A DNA stretch of 33,512 bases, from IMG/VR virus record IMGVR_UViG_3300021226_000065, positions 1-33,512 of that record; one strand, written 5' to 3'. Under the pieces are notes generated by a model. That model saw only the letters and a list, made by a program, of their open reading frames with translations. It made no database searches and was not told the DNA's origin. Numbering within the stretch: the stretch's first letter is position 1; each line of letters starts with the position of its first letter. Shown here one piece after another: positions 26,206 through 33,512 of the stretch. The DNA comes from a virus. Made by a program: the position numbers and the translations under genes.

Positions 26206-26961
26206 TTACTTAACTCGACCTTCTTGATACGCTTGCATGATTTCGTTAGAAAGTGCCTCATATCTGTCAGGATCGTTCATTTTTAGCCGAATTAGGTCAG
26301 CCCGCCTGTAAGTACGCTTGCCTGATTCACCCGATCCACCTACATCAACTGCGGCGGCTTTTAGATTACTCTTGCGACTTGACTCTCCGTCAGAAGCCAC
26401 TTGTTTCGTCTTAACGCCACGCAACTGTTTGAAGGTAGATAACAACTCATTTGCACTATCGTAGTCATACTCACCATGAGCCTTCGCATACAACCCCATC
26501 CGTACATTTGAGCCTTTAACCCAATTTACGAACTCTGGATCAGCAGTAATCTGCTGAAAATCAGGGTGTTCTTGCGCTAACCTTTGCTGAATCTGCATCC
26601 TTTTGAATTCGCTAGCCGCTTGTTTAGCCGCTAACACATCGGGATGTCTATCAACTGTGCTCTGAATCGCTTTCTGAGGATTCTCAAAAAAGTCTACTTC
26701 AGGTTCAACTTCAGCGTGCTGGACTTTCGTACCAAGATTTTGCTTAATCAACTCATCGGCTAATTTACGAACTTCTCCAACCTCTTGAGCCTGCTTACCA
26801 ATCAACTTCTCAGCCTCTTGGTGCATTTTGATGATGTCATCTAAGTTTTTATTCCTATATTTCTCAGGAATCTTAGAATCTTCTACCTCAATTTGATCTT
26901 GAATCTTCGTTTCTTCAGCCTCTAATTCACTAGGCATCTCGTCTTCATTGTCAATCAACAT
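26206..26961 (-). CDS. Scaffold protein (251 aa)
   Basis: A TTG frame reaches 26985, but AAAAGGAAACAGT selects the ATG at 26961 (MLIDNEDEMPSELEAEETKI). The N-terminus is very acidic. The middle is a helical coiled coil with KIPEKYRNKNLDDIIKMHQE, the 'IPEKYRxKxLxDIIxMHQE' motif of podovirus scaffolds. The C-terminus is basic (RRADLIRLKMNDPDRYEALS), as scaffolds use to bind coat protein. It lies immediately before the coat gene in transcription order. Confidence 0.86.
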   Translation of the reverse strand: MLIDNEDEMPSELEAEETKIQDQIEVEDSKIPEKYRNKNLDDIIKMHQEAEKLIGKQAQEVGEVRKLADELIKQNLGTKVQHAEVEPEVDFFENPQKAIQSTVDRHPDVLAAKQAASEFKRMQIQQRLAQEHPDFQQITADPEFVNWVKGSNVRMGLYAKAHGEYDYDSANELLSTFKQLRGVKTKQVASDGESSRKSNLKAAAVDVGGSGESGKRTYRRADLIRLKMNDPDRYEALSNEIMQAYQEGRVK

Positions 26962-27026
26962 ACTGTTTCCTTTTCCTGCCACCAATGGGTTCTAGGAGAT
27001 TACACATGAACTCGACAACATCTTGT

Positions 27027-27254
27027 TTATGAGTTCGCTTTGCGCTCTGCCGCTAATTTTTCACGATGGATGCGATCAAACTTGTTGGCCGCCCCAGGGA
27101 AACTCCCTGACCATCCCTCTAACTTAACAGCAGGTGCGCTGAGAATGCGATTGGCTTGCGCTCCGCACTCACACCTGAAACTAACTGCCTCATAATCAGT
27201 CAGTCTTTCGGTTTTATGCCCGTTTTCACAGGCAAATTCAAATATTCTTCTCAT
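27027..27254 (-). CDS. FmdB-like zinc-ribbon protein (75 aa)
   Basis: MRRIFEFACENGHKTERLTD followed by SFRCECGAQANRILSAPAVK gives the four-ligand ribbon C9 with H13, and C28/C30. This is the FmdB-like layout often present between portal and scaffold genes in phages. The C-terminus EGWSGSFPGAANKFDRIHRE plus a lysine-rich helix is shared by phage homologues. It overlaps the previous gene by 17 bases. Confidence 0.8.
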   Translation of the reverse strand: MRRIFEFACENGHKTERLTDYEAVSFRCECGAQANRILSAPAVKLEGWSGSFPGAANKFDRIHREKLAAERKANS

Positions 27255-27477
27255 TTAGTTCCTCATACGCTTGTGTGCTGACCTGTTTTAAGGTTTTTAG
27301 CCACGTTAGGATTGAGATTTCGCCTTTTTTGAATTGTAGGCTTTTTTCATCAGGGATTGTACTAATATTGTTCAACGAATTTATCATGTTGTCAATATCT
27401 TCCATCAAATCCTTCCACCCGTCCCTTGACATCATGTCAAAGCGAGCCTCGTAATAGCGTTGCAGTTCTGGACTCAT
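27238..27477 (-). CDS. Conserved small head-region protein (79 aa)
   Basis: ATGA overlap with the preceding gene. MSPELQRYYEARFDMMSRDG then WKDLMEDIDNMINSLNN and KKGEISILTWLKTLKQ. The pattern 'YEARFxMMxxxGWKDLxED' followed by 'FxKGExxILxW' is a common small phage family beside scaffold and portal genes. It is a helical protein of unknown function. Confidence 0.78.
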   Translation of the reverse strand: MSPELQRYYEARFDMMSRDGWKDLMEDIDNMINSLNNISTIPDEKSLQFKKGEISILTWLKTLKQVSTQAYEELNEKNI

Positions 27478-27743
27478 GCGTCTGTCGCACCTTCAAACTC
27501 AGGTTTTTGCTTAATGATTGCGTAAAGTTGCGCTCTGTCAGCACCAGCCACATACTCGCTACCGCTAATCTGTACTTTGCCAGCACTTAAAGGCTGTTTA
27601 CCTTGCTCTCTAGCCTGTTGTGAGGCATAGCCATAGAAAGTCACCTCAGTTCCTTGACCCTTAAAGTCTTCTTGGACTGCACCAATGTTCCAATAAGTAG
27701 CTGGTATGCCGTAGTCTGTGTCGATTGATTTGAGTAATGCCAT
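27474..27743 (-). CDS. Small beta-rich protein of unknown function (89 aa)
   Basis: TAGGATAAAAC precedes the ATG. MALLKSIDTDYGIPATYWNI then TEVTFYGYASQQAREQGKQP and VAGADRAQLYAIIKQKPEFE. The beginning 'DTxYGIxAxYWxI' is frequent in phage proteins that follow fibre or capsid genes. The function is unknown; a virion component is possible. Confidence 0.72.
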   Translation of the reverse strand: MALLKSIDTDYGIPATYWNIGAVQEDFKGQGTEVTFYGYASQQAREQGKQPLSAGKVQISGSEYVAGADRAQLYAIIKQKPEFEGATDA

Positions 27744-27746
27744 GTT

Positions 27747-30191
27747 TTATCCTACTAAAAGTCTGCGAGTTGTACCACCACTATCTTTGATTGTGATGTA
27801 GCCTGTCGGGGTAAGAATAGTTCCTGTATATGTACCAAAACGAACTGCACCAGCACCTTTTGGGGTTAGGGTTAGGTCTATGTCTGTGTCTGTGCCAGCA
27901 ACGCTAAATGTAGGCGCAGAACCAGCAATGTTTCCAGTAGCAGTAGCGTAATTAACAATAGTTCCAGCAGTATGGGTTACTCTAAATTGTTCAGATGAAG
28001 CCGCCGCCGTGTAAAACCTGATTACACCTGTTCCCTTAGTTATAAAGTTAAGGTTGACGTTTGTATCACTACCTTGTGATGAAATTGCGGGTGTTCCACC
28101 AGTAACCGAACCCGTCACCTGTACATAGTTAACAGCAGAGGCTGTGTGGGATACACGCATTTGCTCTGTAAATGTAGTTCCATTTGTATAAAACCTGACA
28201 TTACCAGAGCCATTAGAGGCTAATCCTAAACTTGCAGTTGAGTTACCTTGAGCAACAAAAGCGGCTAATGAGCCTGTATTATTAATCATTGGATAACTGT
28301 CAGATGCATTATCCCTAATACGCATTGCTGAAACACCAGCAGTTATGCTTTGAGGCGTATAAAAGTCTAACGAAGCAGTACCAGTAGCACCCAATGCACG
28401 AATAATTGAACCACTACCCACAGTAGCATAAGCAGTAGCACTACCACTTGAGAATGTTACTGTTGGTTGTTCTACATAGCCAGAGCCAGCGTTGGTGATA
28501 TTTGTACTGTTAAAAGTAAATGATAGAGTAAATGTTGCACCAGAACCAGTACCACCAGTAACGCTTATTGGACTTGTTGGTAAAACTGTATATGAACCAC
28601 CAGATGCTTGAACTGCGGCAGTAATAACACCACTAGAAACAGTAGAAACTGTAATTGTTGCGGCACTTGTAAATGTGCCTCCAGAAACTGTTAGTGTGTC
28701 TCCAGCCGTATATCCTGTGCCTCCACTAATAATTGCGGTAACCGAACCTGTTTGTAAGCCTAATACTGGAGTTGCTGTTGCTTGCACTCCACCAGCAGTT
28801 GTAGGTGCAGATATTGTTATTGTTGGGGCAGTTGTATATGCGCCACCAGCAGTTTTAGTAATAGCAGTAACAGTACCACCATTGCTAATGTTCACACCGC
28901 TAGAACCAGTCGCTAGGTCAATAGCACCAGTTCCCTTAGATTGCACCGCTAACGATACATTGGTATCGCTTCCAAGTGACTTAAATTCAACTGCCTTGGT
29001 TGTAGCACCGCCTGTTAACTGTCCGTAATTAGCAGAACCACCACCACCAATTAGGGTTGTGAATGTTCCAGTTGATGGAGTTGATGCGCCTATTGTTGTA
29101 TTGTTTATTGTTGTTCCACTTATTACAGGAGCATTGCTTTGCTCCCACAAACTTGTAGAACTGTTGTAAACAATGGTCTGTCCCGTAGTTGGAGACTGAG
29201 CCGAAACATTGTGGATTTCGTCTAACTCATATCCGTTTTGTACTTTTACAAACAACTTGCCTTGAGTTGGGTGAGCGTGTTCAACTACAGCAACATAAAC
29301 CAAGTGTGTAGGCGCATAGGTCTTGGTAGCAGTCAAAGTACCTGCCGTAGTACCACTTAAATACAGTTGTGCACCATCCGTATAGGCTGAAGTATCAATA
29401 TTGGTAATCAAACCAATGACAGTTACATAGCCACTTGTGTTGTTTGCCAAGTCTGCTGTCATCAAACCCAATGTTTGAGCAGAAGTGGCATCAGATGTAG
29501 CCAAAGCCTTAGAAACAGTAGGAATCTGACCTGTTGCACCTGAGATATAGACCGCAGTACCCTTAGTTAGCGTTGCGCCTGTCGTATTTCTTACTTGGCA
29601 AATAACATTGGTAGTAGACGATGCAACTGCAACACTCAAATCTGCAACATTGTTAACAGTAGTTACAGTTACGCTTCCATCATTGGATGTAATTGATGAC
29701 AAATTACCAGTTGGGTTGGTAGACATGGTTGTGATGTGATGAATCTTCTCTCTAAGATCAGACGCAACAACCTCACCCACATTTATCTCTTGCCCTGTTG
29801 ACAAGGAAATAATCAACGAACCATCAAAGTCAATCTTGGCATCTGTTACAGAGACACCATCTTTGCCATCTGCTCCGTCTTTGCCATCCCTACCATCACG
29901 CCCATCTTTTCCGTCAAGACCATTCTTTCCGTCTTTACCATCCTTGCCTTTATCTCCCTTGTCCCCCTTCTCAGGAACAATAGACTTGGCAATCTCTAGT
30001 TGGGCATTGACCTTATCTTCCATTACCTTGATGGCTTCAACAATAAGGTCTACATTGTCATTTATGGCTTCTTCCTCTTGCTGGCGCATAGCCACAAGTG
30101 TTTCTTCCATCTGATTGATGGCGGCTAACTTCTCATCGAATGAGGAATCTGCCGCCTCAATGCTTTGGATTAGTTCCTTGATACTAGCCAT
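27747..30191 (-). CDS. Long tail fibre with collagen-like stem (814 aa)
   Basis: The ATG lies inside the portal 3' end (8-base overlap), so it is probably translated by coupling. Residues 1-72 are a coiled coil (QMEETLVAMRQQEEEAINDN). Residues about 76-112 are uninterrupted Gly-X-Y triplets rich in K and D (GKDGKDGKNGLDGKDGRDGR), a collagen-like stem. The long C-terminal part has repeats such as GSDTNVSLAVQSKGTGAIDL, and further copies near residues 700-760. Collagen-like fibres trimerise and bind hosts or capsids. The position beside the portal suggests an early virion-assembly module. Confidence 0.83.
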   Translation of the reverse strand: MASIKELIQSIEAADSSFDEKLAAINQMEETLVAMRQQEEEAINDNVDLIVEAIKVMEDKVNAQLEIAKSIVPEKGDKGDKGKDGKDGKNGLDGKDGRDGRDGKDGADGKDGVSVTDAKIDFDGSLIISLSTGQEINVGEVVASDLREKIHHITTMSTNPTGNLSSITSNDGSVTVTTVNNVADLSVAVASSTTNVICQVRNTTGATLTKGTAVYISGATGQIPTVSKALATSDATSAQTLGLMTADLANNTSGYVTVIGLITNIDTSAYTDGAQLYLSGTTAGTLTATKTYAPTHLVYVAVVEHAHPTQGKLFVKVQNGYELDEIHNVSAQSPTTGQTIVYNSSTSLWEQSNAPVISGTTINNTTIGASTPSTGTFTTLIGGGGSANYGQLTGGATTKAVEFKSLGSDTNVSLAVQSKGTGAIDLATGSSGVNISNGGTVTAITKTAGGAYTTAPTITISAPTTAGGVQATATPVLGLQTGSVTAIISGGTGYTAGDTLTVSGGTFTSAATITVSTVSSGVITAAVQASGGSYTVLPTSPISVTGGTGSGATFTLSFTFNSTNITNAGSGYVEQPTVTFSSGSATAYATVGSGSIIRALGATGTASLDFYTPQSITAGVSAMRIRDNASDSYPMINNTGSLAAFVAQGNSTASLGLASNGSGNVRFYTNGTTFTEQMRVSHTASAVNYVQVTGSVTGGTPAISSQGSDTNVNLNFITKGTGVIRFYTAAASSEQFRVTHTAGTIVNYATATGNIAGSAPTFSVAGTDTDIDLTLTPKGAGAVRFGTYTGTILTPTGYITIKDSGGTTRRLLVG

Positions 30192-32241
30192 TTTGCTTTA
30201 GACCATCTGTTAGTTTGTTTAAGAAGTCTTGCTTGACTTTATGCTGTGCATTGGCTTTGTCAGCCATCTGCAACTCAACAATCTTGCCTTTGTTTGTGAT
30301 GTCTTTCTCTTTCAGCATCAATTCTGCAATCTTAACCCTCTTATCAAACTCTTTAGATGCTAATTCATCTTGGTTTGGCAGATTATTGGTGGTAGAAGCA
30401 ATCACTTTTGCCTTGATTTCCTCTGGCATCAACTGCGCTTCCATCATTGTCTTAGTCGCTTCAGCCCGATTCTGCTCTGCTTGAGTCGTATTGACCGCAA
30501 TCTGAGCCTGTGCCGCTTGCAAAGCCAATTGTTGCTGTGCTTGTTGCATTTGTTGTGCTTGTGGGTCAGGTGCAGACATTTTCTCCAACGCATCCATGAG
30601 TTCATAGCGGTTGGTAAATGAACTGTTGCCCACAATTCCCTTGAGAATCAATGGCATGACAGGGGTATTTGGCCCTAAAGTCTGCAATAGACCAATGAAC
30701 TGCTGTTGTTCGTACTCACGGGCGATGATGCCAAGCGTAGCCGTAGGAACAAAGTTCATGTCCACAGAGGGATAACGCTCTGGATCAAACTGCATATAGC
30801 GGAAAGCCGCCTTTTTGATAAATGGCATCAAGAAATCTTCTTGGAAGTTCACCAAAGTGCGCTTGTACTTCTTGATAATCGAGGCAATTGCCATCGACAT
30901 ACCGCCTTGACCACCATCACGGGCTACGGCAGATACCATTCCTTGAGAATCTAGCGTACCAGTTGCCTGCAAAAGCATACTCTCAAAGGCTTGGGCAGTT
31001 GCCATATTGCCTTGGTCAGTCGTGCCAAACTTAAATGGCATCAAAATCTCTTGAGGAGAGCCGTTTGTTAGGATTGCCTTGCCTGGCTTGACTTCAAACT
31101 TAGCACCCCGTGGTAGACGGGTAGCGTCCATAGCAATCATGGGGCTAGTTGTCAGGGCAAGAGAATCTAAATGGCTACGGATTTGTGCATCCATCGCCTT
31201 TTGCATATTGTAGGCTTTCTCTACTGTGCCACGACCCACAATCCTATTGGGAACTGTGTCTGCTTGGTAGGAAAGAATCGGACGATCCTTCATCATGTAA
31301 GGTGTTGGCTCTGCCTTCAACAACAATGAGTCATTAGCAATAACCACAATAGCCTCTACCAAGTCGGTATAGGTGTCTGCTTCGCTATTCTCAGGGAATA
31401 GATCAACAATGTCCTTTTGCTCTTCAAGATTCTCAAGACATTCCCGTGGAACTAAGCCATAGTAAGTCAACAAGCGAACCTTGTTGTCCTTAAATTGGGT
31501 AGATTCTTGGGTAGGCTCTAAGTCAGCGTCATCAGGATCGGTGTTGATGTCTACTTTGCGGTAAACGCCAGCCTCAATGCCTTGGACAATCTTATGTAAA
31601 GAAACAAATTTCTCTACGGCAACGCCAAGGCAGTCGTCAATGCTTGTGCCGTTAGGGTCAAACAGGAAGTTCTTGGGATTGATTGGGTTGATTTTGACGC
31701 TGATGCGGTCTTTTTCCATTACGCCAATGGCGGCTTGATTTGCTTGTCCTGGGATTGGCTGAGTCGCAGGGTAGAACTCTTTTTCTGTCTTGACAATGAT
31801 TTCGCCTATGCCGATGCCATAGATTTCAGCCATCAGAACAGTTTGGTCAATGGATTTGCGAACCTTATCTTTAGCAAAATCCTCCATGAGTTGTTCACGG
31901 AGTTTGCCAACATCTAGGGGGTTGCCGTCTAGGTCTTGAACATCGTCTTTGATGTCAAAGTATTCGCCTTGACCAAAGATTGCTTCAATAATCTCAGCAT
32001 GACGGGTTTCAACGGCTTGTTGAGTGCCAGGCGTTATGAGTCGGCTACGCTCTGAATCACGGGTAGCGTCTTCGGATGACCACTCACCACGGAAGATGCG
32101 CTCGTACTCTAGCCATTGGTCAAGATAATTGGAATCTCGGTAGTCACGCCACCGATCACAATGGTCTACAACAAAGGAAACCAGTTCTTTGTCAGCCTCC
32201 GTAGGTTCAACAAAGTTGCTTTGTCCTAGTTCTTCATCCAT
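30184..32241 (-). CDS. Portal protein, P22 type (685 aa)
   Basis: It begins immediately after the terminase stop. The N-terminal region (YRDSNYLDQWLEYERIFRGE, then ERSRLITPGTQQAVETRHAE) and the wing/stem pattern (DRPILSYQADTVPNRIVGRG) match P22-type portals, as does the length (P22 gp1 is 725). The last 150 residues are glutamine- and alanine-rich helices forming a long coiled barrel. The dodecamer is the DNA-entry pore and binds terminase and tail adaptor. Confidence 0.9.
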   Translation of the reverse strand: MDEELGQSNFVEPTEADKELVSFVVDHCDRWRDYRDSNYLDQWLEYERIFRGEWSSEDATRDSERSRLITPGTQQAVETRHAEIIEAIFGQGEYFDIKDDVQDLDGNPLDVGKLREQLMEDFAKDKVRKSIDQTVLMAEIYGIGIGEIIVKTEKEFYPATQPIPGQANQAAIGVMEKDRISVKINPINPKNFLFDPNGTSIDDCLGVAVEKFVSLHKIVQGIEAGVYRKVDINTDPDDADLEPTQESTQFKDNKVRLLTYYGLVPRECLENLEEQKDIVDLFPENSEADTYTDLVEAIVVIANDSLLLKAEPTPYMMKDRPILSYQADTVPNRIVGRGTVEKAYNMQKAMDAQIRSHLDSLALTTSPMIAMDATRLPRGAKFEVKPGKAILTNGSPQEILMPFKFGTTDQGNMATAQAFESMLLQATGTLDSQGMVSAVARDGGQGGMSMAIASIIKKYKRTLVNFQEDFLMPFIKKAAFRYMQFDPERYPSVDMNFVPTATLGIIAREYEQQQFIGLLQTLGPNTPVMPLILKGIVGNSSFTNRYELMDALEKMSAPDPQAQQMQQAQQQLALQAAQAQIAVNTTQAEQNRAEATKTMMEAQLMPEEIKAKVIASTTNNLPNQDELASKEFDKRVKIAELMLKEKDITNKGKIVELQMADKANAQHKVKQDFLNKLTDGLKQNG

Positions 32242-33438
32242 TTAAAACCCCGCTATAACATCTAAAGGTTGCCAGTCTTCATCCTCATCTCCCTCAAAGT
32301 AGGAAGTGACCGCTAACTGGTCAAGATAACTGAGTGAGTCTGGCAAATCATCGTGGACTCCTTGTGCGGGGAACATCAGCAGTTGGTCAAGAAAGACATC
32401 CCAATCTTCATCCTGATTCAAGATGATGCGCCCATGCTCAAAACGCCCTTGGAGACTCCAAATAATTCGGTCAGCCTTTTTCCTGTTGCCATGCGTCAAG
32501 TCAACTATATGCGAATATACATTATTTTTACGCATTAAGTCAGACAAATACGGCAAAACTGCATTTTTTAATGCTCCACGCTCAATTCCAACAGCAATTG
32601 GACGATAGTCACGCATCGCCATCAGTATCTTTGCCGCAGTCTCCCGTATGTCCCACCGCCCATGAATGATCTCTTTCACCCACCATTTGCCATCCTCCGT
32701 GACCTTAACCACAGAGATAGCCGACTCGTCTAGGCGTTTCTTAGAATTACCCGCTTGTTTGGCAACTTCCTCAAATCCTGCCAAGTCAATGGCTATGTAG
32801 TAACTGCCAACTTGGGGTTCTTCCCCGTATTTGATCCATTCTTCCTTAAAGATGTCGCTACCAGCATTGGTAAAACTCGCCATGTACTCTTGTTTGAAAG
32901 CAAAGGTAGAGAGGGTTTTCTTGGCAGACTCAATCTCGGTTGGGTCAATCAGGGGGTTGTCTTTTGTTGTGAAATGCCAAGACTTCCAGTCGGAGTCCTC
33001 TGCGCTCTCGCCCAATCTAAACAGATCGTAAAACCAGTTTCTTCCTTTGGGCGTTCCGATGAACATGGCTCTTCCTTTTTTATCGGAGAGGGAGGCTCGG
33101 ATAACTTGTTCCCACGCTTCGGGCTTGATGTCTGCGACTTCATCGAGGACTGCATAGGTGAGTGAAACTCCACGTAGCGTGTCTGGTCTGTCTGCTCCAC
33201 GGACGTAGATGGTTGCTCCGTTGATTGTCGTGATGTCTTGGTTGTTGATGTGGGCATTTTGGATAACTTCCCTTCCTAAATCCATTAAAACGTCCCAAAT
33301 AATCTGACGCGCTTGCCCGTTTGTAGGGGCTACATACATCACAGCAGAACCTGCGGGACAGCGCAAAGCCTCAATCAGCAAGGTCACAGCCGCCAAGCGG
33401 GATTTACCACAGCGGCGACCAGCGGCAAGCACTTTAAA
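32242..33438 (-). CDS. terL: Terminase large subunit, 5' end cut
   Basis: 398 residues of real phage sequence remain. Walker A is AAGRRCGKS (residues 5-13 of the fragment), Walker B is YAVLDE (95-100), and the coupling motif is FIGTPKG (126-132). The nuclease domain has YIAIDLAGF with D218, a later VGIERG, and HDDLPDSL near the C-terminus. It packages DNA by ATP-driven translocation and cuts the concatemer. Walker A so near the start implies about 40-60 N-terminal residues are missing. An upstream extension reading CSSDL is translated Illumina adapter, not protein. TAA touches the portal ATG. Confidence 0.92.
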   Translation of the reverse strand, partial: FKVLAAGRRCGKSRLAAVTLLIEALRCPAGSAVMYVAPTNGQARQIIWDVLMDLGREVIQNAHINNQDITTINGATIYVRGADRPDTLRGVSLTYAVLDEVADIKPEAWEQVIRASLSDKKGRAMFIGTPKGRNWFYDLFRLGESAEDSDWKSWHFTTKDNPLIDPTEIESAKKTLSTFAFKQEYMASFTNAGSDIFKEEWIKYGEEPQVGSYYIAIDLAGFEEVAKQAGNSKKRLDESAISVVKVTEDGKWWVKEIIHGRWDIRETAAKILMAMRDYRPIAVGIERGALKNAVLPYLSDLMRKNNVYSHIVDLTHGNRKKADRIIWSLQGRFEHGRIILNQDEDWDVFLDQLLMFPAQGVHDDLPDSLSYLDQLAVTSYFEGDEDEDWQPLDVIAGF

Positions 33439-33439
33439 T

Positions 33440-33512
33440 AGATCGGAAGAGCACACGTCTGAACTCCAGTCACTCAGGCATCCCGTATGCCGTCTTATGC
33501 TTAGACAAAAAA
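33440..33512. other. Illumina sequencing adapter (artefact)
   Basis: AGATCGGAAGAGC starts at 33440 and continues as the standard TruSeq index adapter (33440-33473). An index-like stretch, a degraded copy of the P7 flow-cell sequence (including CGTATGCCGTCTT) and a poly-A run follow. These 73 bases are not part of the phage and should be trimmed. They fuse with terL to create a false N-terminus. Confidence 0.97.

Noticed and set aside
28675-29028. Plus-strand frame of 117 codons rich in V, P and A
   Set aside because: Antisense to the tail fibre; the composition is the mirror of its T/G/S-rich repeats.
29836-30114. Plus-strand serine/proline repeat frame
   Set aside because: Antisense to the Gly-X-Y collagen-like codons of the fibre gene, whose regular codons create it.
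32949-33257. Minus-strand frame of 102 codons within terL
   Set aside because: Wrong frame inside the terminase ATPase region, whose motifs are intact in the main frame.

Overview
The window is almost the whole genome of a tailed double-stranded DNA phage, assembled from metagenomic or short-read data. The structural set fits a short-tailed (podovirus-type) phage: a large terminase, a 685-residue P22-type portal, scaffold, major capsid protein, P22 gp4/gp10-like tail-assembly proteins, internal virion proteins and fibres, with no sheath, tail-tube or tape-measure genes. The holin, M15 endolysin and possible spanin-like protein point to a Gram-negative host. A freshwater betaproteobacterium is my guess from general familiarity with such gene sets, not something the sequence proves. 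I see no integrase, partitioning genes, CI-type repressor, DNA or RNA polymerase, tRNA or CRISPR array, so it looks virulent and dependent on host replication and transcription.

The last 73 bases (33440-33512) are Illumina adapter read-through, not phage DNA. The left edge cuts a minus-strand gene that looks like the small terminase subunit. The right edge cuts the large terminase near its N-terminus. The contig is therefore best read as a circle (or a circularly permuted genome) broken between terS and terL, with only a short piece missing.

Layout. 1-258: terS fragment (-). 259-1384: a 1.1 kb non-coding region with hairpins, a family of iteron-like repeats and a candidate promoter. 1385-3345: small early genes (+), each behind an AGGAGT ribosome-binding site and several preceded by a hairpin, ending in a UUCG terminator. 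3485-5889 (-): winged-helix protein, a strongly structured possible RNA, zinc-ribbon protein, replication-protein-like gene, small overlapping genes, RuvC-type resolvase. 5890-6017: divergent promoter region. 6021-9955 (+): small genes, then the recombination cassette (ERF annealing protein, YqaJ exonuclease, small protein with an SSB-like tail), then regulators and small genes. 9946-12717 (-): acidic protein, metallophosphoesterase, GNAT acetyltransferase, M15 endolysin, 3TM holin and a small membrane protein. 12675-33438 (-): virion genes, which in transcription order run terL, portal, collagen-like fibre, small genes, scaffold, capsid, decoration-like protein, small genes, HNH endonuclease, tail adaptor, stabilisation protein, glycine-rich fibre, tandem cupins and internal virion proteins.

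How it works together. The two early plus blocks and the 5889-3485 minus block would modify the host and supply recombination and Holliday-junction resolution (ERF, exonuclease, SSB-like protein, RuvC). The long minus-strand late operon, starting upstream of terS, would package DNA, build the virion and lyse the cell. Adjacent genes commonly overlap by ATGA, TGATG or TAATG, which indicates tight translational coupling.
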